64,000 nucleotides of DNA from Anaspis maculata (lineage: Eukaryota; Arthropoda; Insecta; Coleoptera; Scraptiidae): the NCBI GenBank assembly GCA_949128115.1, contig OX421963.1, positions 40,035,979 through 40,099,978 of the forward strand, read 5' to 3'. The notes below the pieces were generated by a model, which worked only from the letters and a program-made list of their open reading frames with translations, had not been told where the DNA came from and ran no database searches. Position numbers and translations under genes: made by a program. This document shows, piece after piece, positions 25,230-37,061 of the stretch (its first letter is position 1; each line of letters begins with the position of its first letter).

Positions 25230-25468
25230 CGTGTGTGAAGCTAGCTCCACTGGAGCTGGCTCCAACTCTCAGCTCCGCGTGGAGCCCGCTCTAGTACACT
25301 CTGAGACACAAGTCAATCAGAGGCAGAGGGAGCGTCAGGGGGACACAAGTGATAGCCCAACAGTTCCAAAACTTGCGCATGCGCAAAAGCGACATCGAAT
25401 GCTACGTTTTGCAAAGCAATTGCAATAAATGCAGTAAATAAGGCAAAATATAAAAGAAAGTACACACG
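25230..25468 (+). repeat. Unique terminal inverted repeat, left
   Basis: About 239 bp, inverted at 32222-32466 with only a few differences (for example ctctgagaca versus ctctgggaca). It contains clustered agctcc/ggagct words at 25240-25300 and the perfect palindrome TTGCGCATGCGCAA at 25373-25386. Confidence 0.8.
25374..25385. promoter_or_regulatory. TGCGCATGCGCA palindrome (NRF1/Ewg-type site)
   Basis: Exact match to the known NRF-1 (Drosophila Ewg) consensus YGCGCAYGCGCR. It is conserved in the opposite terminus. Function is inference. No transcript is known here. Confidence 0.45.
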
Positions 25469-27548
25469 ACACATCCTTTACGAAGGGAGTGATGAAAATT
25501 ATTTCTGTAGTAGGTACTGTTACGTTTCGAACATCAAAATAATACAAAACAGTGGTTTTAAACTTCTTCCACAAATTAAATCGCAATGTCCTTTTGCACA
25601 TAGATAGCCTATGTTCCGTAGAAAAACTTGTCAAAAGATAAAGGGGGCACATCTATTGCGAAGGGGGTAGAAAAAATTATTTCTGAAAAACTGTTGTTTC
25701 GAACATCAAAATAATTCAAAACAGCGATTTTGAACTCCTTCCATATAATAAATCGCAATGTCCTTTTGCACAGAGATAGCCTATGTTCCGTAGAAAAACT
25801 TGTCAGAAGATAAAGGGGGCACATCTATTGCGAAGGGGGTAGAAAAAATTATTTCTGAAAAACTGTTGTGTTTCGAACATCAAAAAAATTCAAAACAGCG
25901 ATTTTGAACTCCTTCCATATAATAAATCGCAATGTCCTTTTGCACATAGATAGCCTATGTTCCGTAGAAACACTTGTCAAAAAATAAAGGAGGCACATCT
26001 ATTGCGAAGGGGGTAGAAAAAATTATTTCTGAAAAACTGTTGTGTTTCGAACATCAAAATAATTCGAAACAGCGATTTTGAACTCCTTCCATGTAATAAA
26101 TCGCAATGTCCTTTTGCACATAGATAGCCTATGTTCCGTAGAAACACTTGTCAAAAGATAAAGGGGGCACATCTATTGCGAAGGGGGTAGAAAAAATTAT
26201 TTCTGAAAAACTGTTGTGTTTCGAAACATCAAAATAATTCAAAACAGCGATTTTGAACTCCTTCCATATAATAAATCGCAATGTGCTTTTGCACATAGAT
26301 AGCCTATATTCCGTAGAAAAACTTGTCAAAAGATAAAGAAGGCACATCTATTGCGAAGGAGGTAGAAAAAATTATTTCTGAAAAACTGTTGTTTCGAACA
26401 TCAAAATAATTCAAAACAGCGATTTTGAACTCCTTCCATATAATAAATCGCAATGTCCTTTTGCACAGAGATAGCCTATGTTCCGTAGAAAAACTTGTCA
26501 GAAGATAAAGGGGGCACATCTATTGCGAAGGGGGTAGAAAAAATTATTTCTGAAAAACTGTTGTGTTTCGAACATCAAAATAATTCAAAACAGCGATTTT
26601 GAACTCCTTCCATATAATAAATCGCAATGTCCTTTTGCACATAAATAGCCTATATTCCGTAAAGAAACTTGTTAAAATATAAAGGGGGCACATCTATAGC
26701 GAAGGGGGTAGAAAAAAATATTTCTGAAAAACTGTTGTGTTTCGAACATCAAAATAATTCAAAACAGCGATTTTGAACTCCTTCCATATGATAAATCGCA
26801 ATGTCCTTTTGCACATAGATAGCCTATATTCCGTAGAGAAACTTGTTAAAATATAAAGGGGGCACATCTATAGCGAAGGGGGTAGAAAAAATTATTTCTG
26901 AAAAACTGTTGTGTTTCGAACATCAAAATAATTCGAAACAGCGATTTTGAACTCCTTCCATATGATAAATCGCAATGTCCTTTTGCACATAGATAGCCTA
27001 TATTCCGTAGGAAAACTTGTCAAAAGATAAAGAAGGCACATCTATTGCGAAGGGGGTAGAAAAAATTATTTCTGAAAAACTGTTGTTTCGAACATCAAAA
27101 TAATTCAAAACAGCGATTTTGAACTCCTTCCATATAATAAATCGCAATGTCCTTTTGCACATAGATAGCCTATGTTCCGTAGAAACACTTGTCAAAAGAT
27201 AAAGGAGGCACATCTATTGCGAAGGGGGTAGAAAAAATTATTTCTGAAAAACTGTTGTGTTTCGAACATCAAAATAATTCGAAACAGCGATTTTGAACTC
27301 CTTCCATATAATAAATCGCAATGTCCTTTTGCACATAGATAGCCTATGTTCCGTAGAGAAACTTGTCAAAATATAAAGGGGGCACATCTATGGCGAAGGG
27401 GGTAGAAAAAATTATTTCTGAAAAACTGTTGTGTTTCGAACATCAAAATAGTTCAAAACAGCGATTTTGAACTCCTTCCATATAATAAATCGCAATGTCC
27501 TTTTGCACATAGATAGCCTATAGTCCGTAGGAAGACTTGTCAAAAGAT
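25469..27548 (-). repeat. Satellite array A: about 12 units of 172-175 bp
   Basis: The word cacatct recurs near 25648, 25820, 25994, 26168, 26343, 26515, 26689, 26863, 27037, 27209 and 27383, a spacing of 172-175. The 172 versus 174 difference is mostly a GT indel (ctgttgtttcg versus ctgttgtgtttcg). Short frames recur in every unit but end at stops. Confidence 0.9.
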
Positions 27549-27583
27549 GTGCCCCCTCTATTTTTGACAAGTTTTTCTACGGA
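27530..27583. repeat. Inversion centre of the satellite palindrome
   Basis: ccgtaggaagacttgtcaaa is followed, after a loop of about 20 bp (gatgtgccccctctat), by ttttgacaagtttttctacgg. The array switches orientation here, so the whole element can fold as a hairpin. Confidence 0.75.
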
Positions 27584-30500
27584 ATATGGGCTATCTATTT
27601 GCTGAAGGCCAATGCGATTTATTATATGGAAGGAGTTTAAAATCGCTGTTTTGTATTTATTTGATGTTCGAAACAACAGTTTTTCAGAAATTATTTTTTC
27701 CCACCCCTTCGCAATAGATGTGCCCCCTCTATCTTTTGACAAGTTTTGCTACGGAATATGGGCTATCAATGTGCAAAAGGTCATTGCGATTTATTATATG
27801 GAAGGAGTTTGAAATCGCTGTTTTGTATTATTTTGATGTTCAAAACACAACAGTACTACAGAAATAATTTTTTCTACCCCCTTCGCAAAAGATGTGCCCC
27901 CTCTATCTTTTGACAAGTTTTTCTACGGAATATGGGCTATCTATGTGCTAAAGGCCATTGCGATTTATTATATGGAAGGAGTTTAAAATCGCTGTTTTGT
28001 ATTCATTTGATGTTCGAAACAACAGTTTTTCAGAAAAAAATTTTTCCCACCCCTTCGCAATAGGTGTGCCCCCTTTATCTTTTGACAAGTTTTGCTACGG
28101 AATATGGGCTATCAATGTGCAAAAGGTCATTGCGATTTATTATATGGAAAGAGTTTGAAATCGCTGTTTTGTATTATTTTGATGTTCGAAACACAACAGT
28201 ACAACAGAAATAATTTTTTCTACCCTCTTCGCAAAAGATGTGCCCCCTCTACCTTTTGACAAGTTTTTCTACGGAATATGGGCTATCTATGTGCTGAAGA
28301 CCATTGCGATTTATTATGTGGAAGGAGTTTAAAATCGCTGTTTTGTATTTATTTGATGTTCGAAACAACAGTTTCTCAGAAATTATTTTTTCCCACCCCT
28401 TCGCAATAGATGTGCCCCCTCTTTCTTTTGACAGGTTTTTCTACGGAATATGGACTATTTGTGTGCAAGAGGTCATTGCGATTTATTATATGGAAGGAGT
28501 TTGAAATCGCTGTTTCGTATTATTTTGATGTTCGAAACACAACAGTACTACAGAAATAATTTTTCTACCCCCTTCGCAAAACATGTGCCCCCTCTATCTT
28601 TTTACAAGTTTTTCTACGGAATATGGGCTATCTATGTGCTGAAGGCCATTGCGATTTATTATATGGAAGGAGTTTAAAATCGCTGTTTTGTATTTATTTG
28701 ATGTTCGAAACAACAGTTTCTCAGAAATTATTTTTTCCCACCCCTTCGCAATAGATGTGCCCCCTCTTTCTTCTGACAGGTTTTTCTACGGAATATGGAC
28801 TATTTGTGTGCAAGAGGTCATTGCGATTTATTATATGGAAGGAGTTTGAAATCGCTGTTTCGTATTATTTTGATGTTAGAAACACAACAGTACTACAGAA
28901 ATAATTTTTCTACCCCCTTCGCAAAAGATGTGCCCCCTCTATCTTTTTACAAGTTTTTCTACGGAATATGGGCTATCTATGTGCTGAAGGCCATTGCGAT
29001 TTATTATATGGAAGGAGTTTAAAATCGCTGTTTTGTATTTATTTGATGTTCGAAACAACAGTTTCTCAGAAATTATTTTTTCCCACCCCTTCGTAATAGA
29101 TGTGCCCCCTCTTTCTTTTGACAGGTTTTTCTACGGAATATGGACTATTTGTGTGCAAGAGGTCATTGCGATTTATTATATGGAAGGAGTTTGAAATCGC
29201 TGTTTCGTATTATTTTGATGTTCGAAACACAACAGTACTACAGAAATAATTTTTCTACCCCCTTCGCAAAAGATGTGCCCCCTCTATCTTTTTACAAGTT
29301 TTTCTACGGAATATGGGCTATCTATGTGCTGAAGGCCATTGCGATTTATTATATGGAAGGAGTTTAAAATCGCTGTTTTGTATTTATTTGATGTTCGAAA
29401 CAACAGTTTCTCAGAAATTATTTTTTCCCACCCCTTCGTAATAGATGTGCCCCCTCTTTCTTTTGACAGGTTTTTCTACGGAATATGGACTATTTGTGTG
29501 CAAGAGGTCATTGCGATTTATTATATGGAAGGAGTTTGAAATCGCTGTTTCGTATTATTTTGATGTTCGAAACACAACAGTACTACAGAAATAATTTTTC
29601 TACCCCCTTCGCAAAAGATGTGCCCCCTCTATTTTTGACAAGTTTTTCTACGGAATATGGGCTATCTATGTGCTGAAGGCCATTGCGATTTATTATATGG
29701 AAGGAGTTTAAAATCGCTGTTTTGTATTTATTTGATGTTCGAAACAACAGTTTCTCAGAAATTATTTTTTCCCACCCCTTCGCAATAGATGTGCCCCCTC
29801 TTTCTTTTGACAGGTTTTTCTACGGAATATGGACTATTTGTGTGCAAGAGGTCATTGCGATTTATTATATGGAAGGAGTTTGAAATCGCTGTTTCGTATT
29901 ATTTTGATGTTCGACACACAACAGTACTACAGAAATAATTTTTCTACCCCCTTCGCAAAAGATGTGCCCCCTCTATCTTTTTACAAGTTTTTCTACGGAA
30001 TATGGGCTATCTATGTGCTGAAGGCCATTGCGATTTATTATATGGAAGGAGTTTAAAATCGCTGTTTTGTATTTATTTGATGTTCGAAACAACAGTTTCT
30101 CAGAAATTATTTTTTCCCACCCCTTCGCAATAGATGTGCCCCCTCTTTCTTTTGACAGGTTTTTCTACGGAATATGGACTATTTGTGTGCAAGAGGTCAT
30201 TGCGATTTATTATATGGAAGGAGTTTGAAATCGCTGTTTCGTATTATTTTGATGTTCGACACACAACAGTACTACAGAAATAATTTTTCTACCCCCTTCG
30301 CAAAAGATGTGCCCCCTCTATCTTTTTACAAGTTTTTCTACGGAATATGGGCTATCTATGTGCTGAAGGCCATTGCGATTTATTATATGGAAGGAGTTTA
30401 AAATCGCTGTTTTGTATTTATTTGATGTTCGAAACAACAGTTTCTCAGAAATTATTTTTTCCCACCCCTTCGCAATAGATGTGCCCCCTCTTTCTTTTGA

Positions 30501-32221
30501 CAGGTTTTTCTACGGAATATGGACTATTTGTGTGCAAGAGGTCATTGCGATTTATTATATGGAAGGAGTTTGAAATCGCTGTTTCGTATTATTTTGATGT
30601 TCGAAACACAACAGTACTACAGAAATATTTTTTTCTACCCCCTTCGCAAAAGATGAGCCCCCTCTATCTTTTGACAAGTTTTGCTACGGAATATGGGCTA
30701 TCAATGTGCAAAAGGTCATTGCGATTTATTATATGGAAGGAGTTTGAAATCGCTGTTTTGTATTATTTTGATGTTCGAAACACAACAGTACTACAGAAAT
30801 AATTTTTTCTACCCCCTTCGCAAAAGATGTGCCCCCTCTATCTTTTGACAAGTTTTGCTACGGAATATGGGCTATCAATGTGCAAAAGGTCATTGCGATT
30901 TATTATATGGAAGGAGTTTGAAATCGCTGTTTTGTATTATTTTGATGTTCGAAACACAACAGTACTACAGAAATAATTTTTTCTACCCCCTTCGCAAAAG
31001 ATGTGCCCCCTCTATCTCTTGACAAGTTTTTCTACGGAATATGGGCTATCTATTTGCTGAAGGCCAATGCGATTTATTATATGGAAGGAGTTTAAAATCG
31101 CTGTTTTGTATTTATTTGATGTTCGAAACAACAGTTTTTCAGAAATAATTTTTTCTACCCCCTTCGCAATAGATGTGCCCCCTTTATCTTTAGACAAGTT
31201 TCTCTACGGAATATAGGCTATCTATGTGCAAAAGGACATTGCGATTTATTATATGGAAGGAGTTCAAAATCGCTGTTTTGAATTATTTTGATGTTCGAAA
31301 CACAACAGTTTTTCAGAAATAATTTTTTCTATCCCTTTCGCCATAGATGTGCATCCTTTATCTTCTGACAAGTTTTTCTACGGAATATAGGCTATCTATG
31401 TGCAAAAGGACATTGCGATTTATTATATGGAAGGAGTTCAAAATCGCTGTTTTGAATTATTTTGATGTTCGAAACACAACAGTTTTTCAGAAATAATTTT
31501 TTCTACCCCCTTCACAATAGATGTGCCCCCTTTATCTTTTGACAAGTTTTTCTACGGAATATAGGCTATCTATGTGCAAAAGGACATTGCGATTTATTAT
31601 ATGGAAGGAGTTCAAAATCGCTGTTTTGAATTATTTTGATGTTCGAAACACAACAGTTTTTCAGAAATAATTTTTTCTACCCCCTTCGCAATAGATGTGC
31701 CCCCTTTATCTTTTGACAAGTTTCTCTACGGAATATAGGCTATCTATGTGCAAAAGGACATTGCGATTTATTATATGGAAGAAGTTCAAAATCGCTGTTT
31801 TGAATTATTTTGATGTTCGGAACACAACAGTTTTTCAGAAATAATTTTTTCTACCCTTTTCGCCATAGATGTGCCCCCTTCATCTTCAGACAAGTTTTTC
31901 TACGGAATATAGGCTATCTATGTGCAAAAGGACATTGCGATTTATCATATGGAAGGAGTTCAAAATCGCTGTTTTGAATTATTTTGATGTTCGAAACACA
32001 ACAGTTTTTCAGAAATAATTTTTTCTACCCCCTTCGCAATAGATGTGCCCCCTTTATCTTTCGACAAGTTCTTCTACGGAATATAGGCTATCTATGTGCA
32101 AAAGGACATTGCGATTTGTTATGTGGAAGAAGTTTAAAACCACTGTTTTGTATTATTTTGATGTTCGAAACGTAACAGTACCTACTACAGAAATAATTTT
32201 CCATCACTCCCTTCGTAAAGG
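27549..32221 (+). repeat. Satellite array B: about 27 units, inverted relative to array A
   Basis: Units of about 173 bp start near gatgtgccccct and contain tttctacggaatatgg and tgcgatttattatatggaag. Units near the right end (31.2-32.0 kb) are closest to array A. Those in the middle form a diverged two-unit higher-order repeat. Confidence 0.9.
28304..30648 (+). repeat. Higher-order repeat of 345 bp within array B, about 7 copies
   Basis: Two unit types alternate. One has tttcttttgacaggttt and ggactatttgtgtgcaagag. The other has tctttttacaagttt and gggctatctatgtgctgaag. The dimer repeats at 28304, 28649, 28994, 29339, 29683, 30028 and 30373 (345 or 344 bp), with very few differences. This shows recent amplification of the pair. 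Confidence 0.85.
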
Positions 32222-32466
32222 ATGTGTAGTGTGTACTTTTTTTTATATTTTGCCTTATTTACTGCATTTATTGCAATTGCTTTGCAAAACGTAGCATTCG
32301 ATGTCGCTTTTGCGCATGCGCAAGTTTTGGAACTGTTGGGCTATCACTTGTGTCCCCTTGACGCTCCCTCTGCCTCTGATTGACTTGTGTCCCAGAGTGT
32401 ACTAGAGCGGGCTCCACGCGGAGCTGAGAGTTGGAGCCAGCTCCAGTGGAGCTAGCTTCACACACG
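32222..32466 (-). repeat. Unique terminal inverted repeat, right
   Basis: Inverse of 25230-25468, ending GCTAGCTTCACACACG. It includes the second TGCGCATGCGCA palindrome at 32311-32322. Confidence 0.8.
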
Positions 32467-32477
32467 TTACCAACACA
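32467..32477 (+). repeat. 11 bp target-site duplication, right
   Basis: TTACCAACACA, identical to 25219-25229. Confidence 0.85.
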
Positions 32478-33181
32478 ACGAAACTTTTTTCAATTATTGC
32501 TATTTTAGCTTTGAAAATTGCAAACAAAAATTCAAATCACGCTTTGTGAATATCTGTACGTTCGTTTCATTTTAATTCTACACAGGCTTTAACCACTGAC
32601 TGTTATTATTATGCAAGTGAGAAATGCAACTTATTCTTACTAGCAATGTCAGAGCTTAGACCCAACTAGAGATGATAGTACATTATACAAGTAACTTGTA
32701 AACAGCGCAAGTAAACCTTCCAAAACGCCTTGGATAAACATTTTGGACCAGGTAAAAAAATTATAATCAATTTTACGGCTTTTTTCATTAGAGCAAACTA
32801 TGGAAAAAAATGTGTTGTGAGCACGAATGGTAGGTAGTAGGTACGATGCTAACTTGATTTTGACGCTTTGATAGATGTGCTTTGTAAAATGTGACAGCAC
32901 AGCTCTCATCGTCATCTCAACGCGATTCATCAGCAAGTGAAAATTGTCGAGACTTTTTTTTATGTAATTTGAGACCATACTGATCTCCAATGCAAAAAAA
33001 AAAAACGATTTTCCTGTTCAGCAGGTCGAAATTAGTTACAGCCTGTCTGATTTCTACGTGACTGAAGTGGGCTTTGCTTCTAGTCGCCATCGGCTGATCA
33101 CGGCCTGAGTCACAGCTTACTTGAATCACACAGAAATTAGAGATAGTCTATATAGAAAACATCCCACATGCATATAAGTAT
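32478..33181. other. Anonymous DNA with a degenerate hairpin-family fragment at 33040-33105
   Basis: No gene is recognised. cctgtctgatttctacgtga with gggct and catcggctgatcacggc resembles the hairpin element at 42362-42467 but is much decayed. Confidence 0.4.
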
Positions 33182-33709
33182 TGTTACGAGCGGCGATTCT
33201 GGAGAGCTCGCTATCTTTCTAGACTCTTACCATTGGGTCGCAGTGAACAAGTGCGGAGCTCTGGTGCATTCCAGAGCACGCGTGTAGGCTTTTGCCCGTG
33301 GAACTGAATGGAGCTTTCAACGGTGGGTCAAGACACATTTGTCCATTTTGGCGGAGGTTCCGGATTCACTGCACGTTGGGATTGCATGCGAAAGGTTAAG
33401 ATTATTCGGGAGTAGCCTACTTCCTACTATAAGCCATATGCCGGGTCACTGTGGAATTTTCTGGCGGACCTTTGGAACATTCGAGTTAATTAGTCGGACC
33501 TATATAAGGCACCGTCCTCGGCCTAGACAGGAGTACATATTAAATGCGAAGTGGTAGCGAGCGGATAGAAGCGAAGTAGTACATAATCTGCGATATACCA
33601 AAGTAAATAATTGTTGGCGTGTATTTATCGTCGTACGCATTGATAAACAGTGTGTGTTTTAAAACGATCGTCTCAATTATAATCAAACCCGTATGCGAAA
33701 TACGTAACA
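33182..33709 (+). repeat. 5' LTR (528 bp)
   Basis: Starts TGTTACG and ends CGTAACA, a 7 bp inverted terminal pair. tatataagg at 33501 is a probable TATA box. The first 103 bp have no counterpart in the 3' LTR. Confidence 0.85.
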
Positions 33710-33711
33710 TT

Positions 33712-33727
33712 TGGTGTCAGAAAGCGG
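33712..33727 (+). promoter_or_regulatory. Primer-binding site, probably tRNA-Leu
   Basis: TGGTGTCAGAAAGCGG begins 2 bp after the LTR. TGGTGTCAG complements the CUGACACCA 3' end of leucine tRNAs with a GUCAG acceptor stem. The match is from general knowledge, not a search. Confidence 0.65.
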
Positions 33728-33845
33728 TATAATTGAGAGTAATTCGGCCTGCGACTACAGGACGCGTTCGGAACATTCGTGATTGGTAAATGCCGGAGAC
33801 ACGGAGCATGTAGAAGGCAGGAGTCAAGACACTTTCGCGAGCATT

Positions 33846-34444
33846 ATGGCGATGATGCAGCAGCAGAAAAGTCCTCAAGAAGAGCAGGAGAAGGAACGTG
33901 TAGAAGAGAAAAAAGAACTAAAAAGCCTTCTACAACAACAGCAAGATCTTCTGCAAAAACAGGAGACTCGACAAAAAAACGAGGCGTAAAGAAGACAAGG
34001 AAGAACTGAGAAACCTGCTAGAAGAACAGGAGAGGAAGCGCTTGGAGGAAAGGGAAGAAATATTAACCGTTGTGGAACAGCAAACGAAATATTTCGAAGG
34101 CACCGTGAGTGAGTTAGAGAAAGAAATGGAAGCGGTGAAAGCCAATGTGACGAAGCTGGAGCAACAGGTCCAGAGAACTGACGCTAGTCCTACAATGGTC
34201 GATACAGCAGGTGTTCATCGTGTTAAGCTGCCAAATTTCAATAGGAAAAGCCCATGGACTACCTATAAGAGGCAGTTCGATGCCGTTGCCGAAGCAAACG
34301 GATGGAGCAACGATGTGAGAGCTACAGCTCTAGTCCTGGCTCTCAGAGGCCCAGCGTTGGAGCTGCTCCAGACGATTCCGAAGAGCAAACAGAAAGACTT
34401 TGCCAAGCTGACCAGGGTCTTGAAGCTCCGATATGGGGACAGTC
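33846..34444 (+). pseudogene. gag: gag, truncated and frameshifted
   Basis: Capsid-type structural polyprotein of the LTR element, which would assemble the particle and package its RNA. The first open part (33846-33989) has a Met-rich start and then a Glu/Lys/Gln-rich coiled coil. The reading frame changes at a run of seven A at 33973-33979. The second part (through 34444) continues the coiled coil. It then gives a Retrotrans_gag-like segment with LPNF, PW and LALRGPALELL, a pattern common in arthropod gypsy elements. The frame is cut where it runs into the truncated 3' LTR, losing the rest of capsid, any nucleocapsid knuckle and all of pol. It cannot make a working Gag. The true start may lie upstream, since no ATG precedes 33846 in this frame. 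Confidence 0.7.
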
Positions 34445-34857
34445 TAGGCTTTTGCCCGTGGAACTGAATGGAGACTTCAACGGTGGGTCAGGACACATCT
34501 GTCCATTTTGGCGAAGGTGCCGCGGATTCACCGCACGTTGGAATTGCACGCGAAAGGTGTAAAAAATTATTCGGGAGTCGCCTAGAAGCCATATGCCGGG
34601 TCACTGTGGAATTTGCTGGAGGACCTATCGAACATTCGAGATTAATTGATCGAATCTATATAAGGCACCGTCCTCGGCCTAGACAGGAGTATTAAATGCG
34701 AGGTGGTAATGAGCGGATAAAAGCGAAGTAGCAATCTGCGATATACCTAAGTGAATAATTGTTGGCGTGTATTCATTGTAGTACGCAGTAATAAACAGTG
34801 TATGTTTTAAAACGATCGTCTCGATTATACTCGAAGCCGTACGTGAAATACGTAACA
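34445..34857 (+). repeat. 3' LTR, lacking its first 103 bp
   Basis: Homologous to 33285-33709. AATAAA at 34790-34795 is a likely polyadenylation signal. The junction with gag falls at shared GT-x-TAGGC (33282-33289 and 34442-34449), which points to microhomology-mediated deletion. Confidence 0.8.
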
Positions 34858-34861
34858 GTAT

Positions 34862-35271
34862 TCAACAGAAAATTTGCACCAGTCAAAAACTGCCGCCACT
34901 TTTTTCTGAGTGGGAAATGTTGACGCGTTCTTGGTGAAAATCAATCACCTTGGCGTAAAGAGTTATCTATCATGTCGAAGGGCATTCCGATCAATCCATT
35001 TGCCGTATTTTGCCATTTTATGTCGCGTACCGCACCAACTAAATATTTCAACAACAATAATTGAGAACATCTCCAATTGGAAACACCACAGTTTAATTAT
35101 CATTAATTTTATAAAATTTTTGCTATTTTTAACCTTTTTATGTTCTACAAGTCAAGACCTTTATAATGGCTTGAATGACTTGTCCTTCCCTTAGGCGGCG
35201 GCGGGTCAGAGCCTGCATAATATACCTAGTATTCAAATATGATAATAACTGCATAATTATACAGGGTGTTT
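34862..35271. other. Anonymous non-coding DNA
   Basis: No feature is recognised. Confidence 0.4.
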
Positions 35272-35851
35272 CAGTGACCTTGCATAATACTTCGAAAGGT
35301 GATTCCTCTCAAAAAAATAAGTCGAAAAGTAGGAGTGAAGTTTTTTCCTCAAGTGCTCCCTGAGGGAGTTATAGCCACTCAAAGGTGCAAAGTGCAACAA
35401 AGTTTTCAATTATTTGCTCAAGAACTGTCAAAGGTACGAGCTTCAAATTTAATATTTTTGATAGACTCGTTCAGTCCAAAACTTATATTCCTCTTGCATT
35501 TTTTCTGTAGAATGCACCGTTCTGAAGTGGAAGTGAAGAAACATAAACGTGTCTAGAACAATTTTCAACATAATCCCCATCTCCTCTAATTTCACTACCA
35601 CTGGTTAGATTGGTTTGAAACTTTGCCTGTATATTTGCACTGTTGAGAAACTTCACTAGACTAAAATTGAAGTCCCTACCTTTGACGGTTTTTCAGCAAA
35701 TAATTGAAAACTTTGTTTTACTGCGTACCTTTGAGGGGCTGTAACTCCCTTAGGAATCACATTAGGAAAAAATATTACTCCTACTTTTCGACTTATTTTC
35801 TTGAGAGGAATCACCTCCCGAAGTATCATGCAAGGTCACCAAAACACCCTG
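35272..35851. mobile_element. Foldback element, CAGGGTGTTT termini, TATA/TA duplication
   Basis: 580 bp. Left end CAGGGTGTTTCAGTGACCTTG. Right end is the inverse (caaggtcaccaaaacaccctg). TATA lies on both sides (35268-35271, 35852-35855). The arms extend about 200 bp and share ataagtcgaaaagtaggag, caaataattgaaaac and gggagttatagcc-type words. No coding capacity. Confidence 0.75.
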
Positions 35852-35855
35852 TATA

Positions 35856-37061
35856 GAGAGAGGGTGTAAAAAACTATAACGGTATCGATCTATGCACCAT
35901 AATGGTTGAGGTAGTTGCATTGCATGACACAAAAATTCCGGTGCATGGTGTGTGAATTACCATGTACAGTTCGAATAAGTCCCAAAGTCTTCAAGGGCGT
36001 GATTCGATTAACCCTATCAAACTGCACCAGAAAAAGTCAGAGTTTATACTAACTCGTACTAACATGAGTAATTTGACCCGCAGCACTCAAAATTTTGTCC
36101 TTCCAGTTTGGGGGGAGCCCTCCAAACTTTGAAGATACAATAACTTTTATCATAAATAAAGTTTATGGTCTATTGGAAATGTTGGCATGAATTGTTTTGG
36201 TGTTTGCTCCATTTTTCACTTATTTACACTATTATGAAGACAAAATTGTTGCAGTGGCGTTTTCTAAAGAAGTGATGACTTCTTCATTACACCTTTTTCA
36301 ACTGCATTTTTTCCAATGTCTTCACTGGACATTGACTGTTAGTTTTATTAGGAATGGAGAGGATTAACTGGTTTTTTGGTGACCTTGATGCGACATGACT
36401 TTGAAATGCTGAAAAGGAGCCTTAAGGGCGGATTCCGAGATATTCCTCATTTTGACACATTTTTCTTCTGTTTCTCACCCGAAGCGGCAGAGCGACAAGT
36501 GTTAACAAACAGACTTTGTTAGAAGGATGATGCTTCACTTACGGAATATTGGAATCAATTTTTCATTTTTCTTTCACTCCACCACTTGATGAATCGTCTC
36601 GCAGGGTTAAGCCGTCCTTGAATGCAATTAACCTGCAATTATTAGTCCTGCAATAAATTTTTCCAAGTCCTTATTCAAGGCTTATTCCTCGAACACTTGG
36701 GTAAGTTATCATCTTCCAATCACTTGACAAAGTTTTGTTGGCATATTTGGGATTCATTGGCTCCTTGGCGATACTTTACGATGGTAAAAATTGCTTCATT
36801 GCAAATTTAATTGCCAAACACTCTTTCTCAATCGAACGCGAGAAGGTCCAGAATAGCCATATATTATAAGGAGCCGGTAAAACATTCTCCAGAACGAACT
36901 TGAGAATATGATAGAACAAAAATCAAGTCAATGGGACGTCGGATTAATGAATTTTCCGAGAAACAATTATTTTATGAGACAGGTGCCATGTTCGTATGGC
37001 ACGTTCATTTCCATTTGTTTTGTTTTCAGGTATACTAGATGTCGCCACTCGACTTGTTGCA
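35856..37061. other. Anonymous non-coding DNA
   Basis: About 1.2 kb with no recognisable gene or bounded repeat. Confidence 0.45.

Larger units (their letters stand above)
25230..32466. mobile_element. FoldBack-like element, 7.2 kb, carrying an inverted satellite array
   Basis: The element begins CGTGTGTGAAGCTAGCTCCA and ends with the exact inverse. About 240 bp of unique terminal sequence is nearly identical and inverted at both ends. Between the ends lie only tandem 172-174 bp repeats: about 12 in one orientation up to 27548, then about 27 in the other. A perfect 11 bp direct repeat flanks the whole. Drosophila FB elements have long inverted repeats built of tandem units and 9 bp duplications, and Mutator-like elements give 8-11 bp duplications, so a MULE/FoldBack affinity is the best guess. 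No transposase frame is present, so it would move only with help from another element. Confidence 0.75.
33182..34857 (+). mobile_element. Internally deleted LTR retrotransposon (Ty3/gypsy-like)
   Basis: A 5' LTR, a primer-binding site, the N-terminal part of gag and a 5'-truncated 3' LTR remain. Protease, reverse transcriptase, RNase H and integrase are all missing. GTAT flanks both sides (33178-33181, 34858-34861), a 4 bp duplication as expected for LTR integrases. The LTRs differ by many substitutions and indels, so the copy is old. Confidence 0.85.

Noticed and set aside
27612..30802. Regular series of 66- and 75-codon open frames in the satellite
   Set aside because: They repeat because the DNA repeats. 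Every unit ends in stops, there is no promoter or splice pattern, and overlapping frames are open in the same units. The 345 bp block happens to be a multiple of three.
25230..32466. CRISPR-like array
   Set aside because: Units are continuous 173 bp tandem repeats without spacers, in a eukaryotic transposon.
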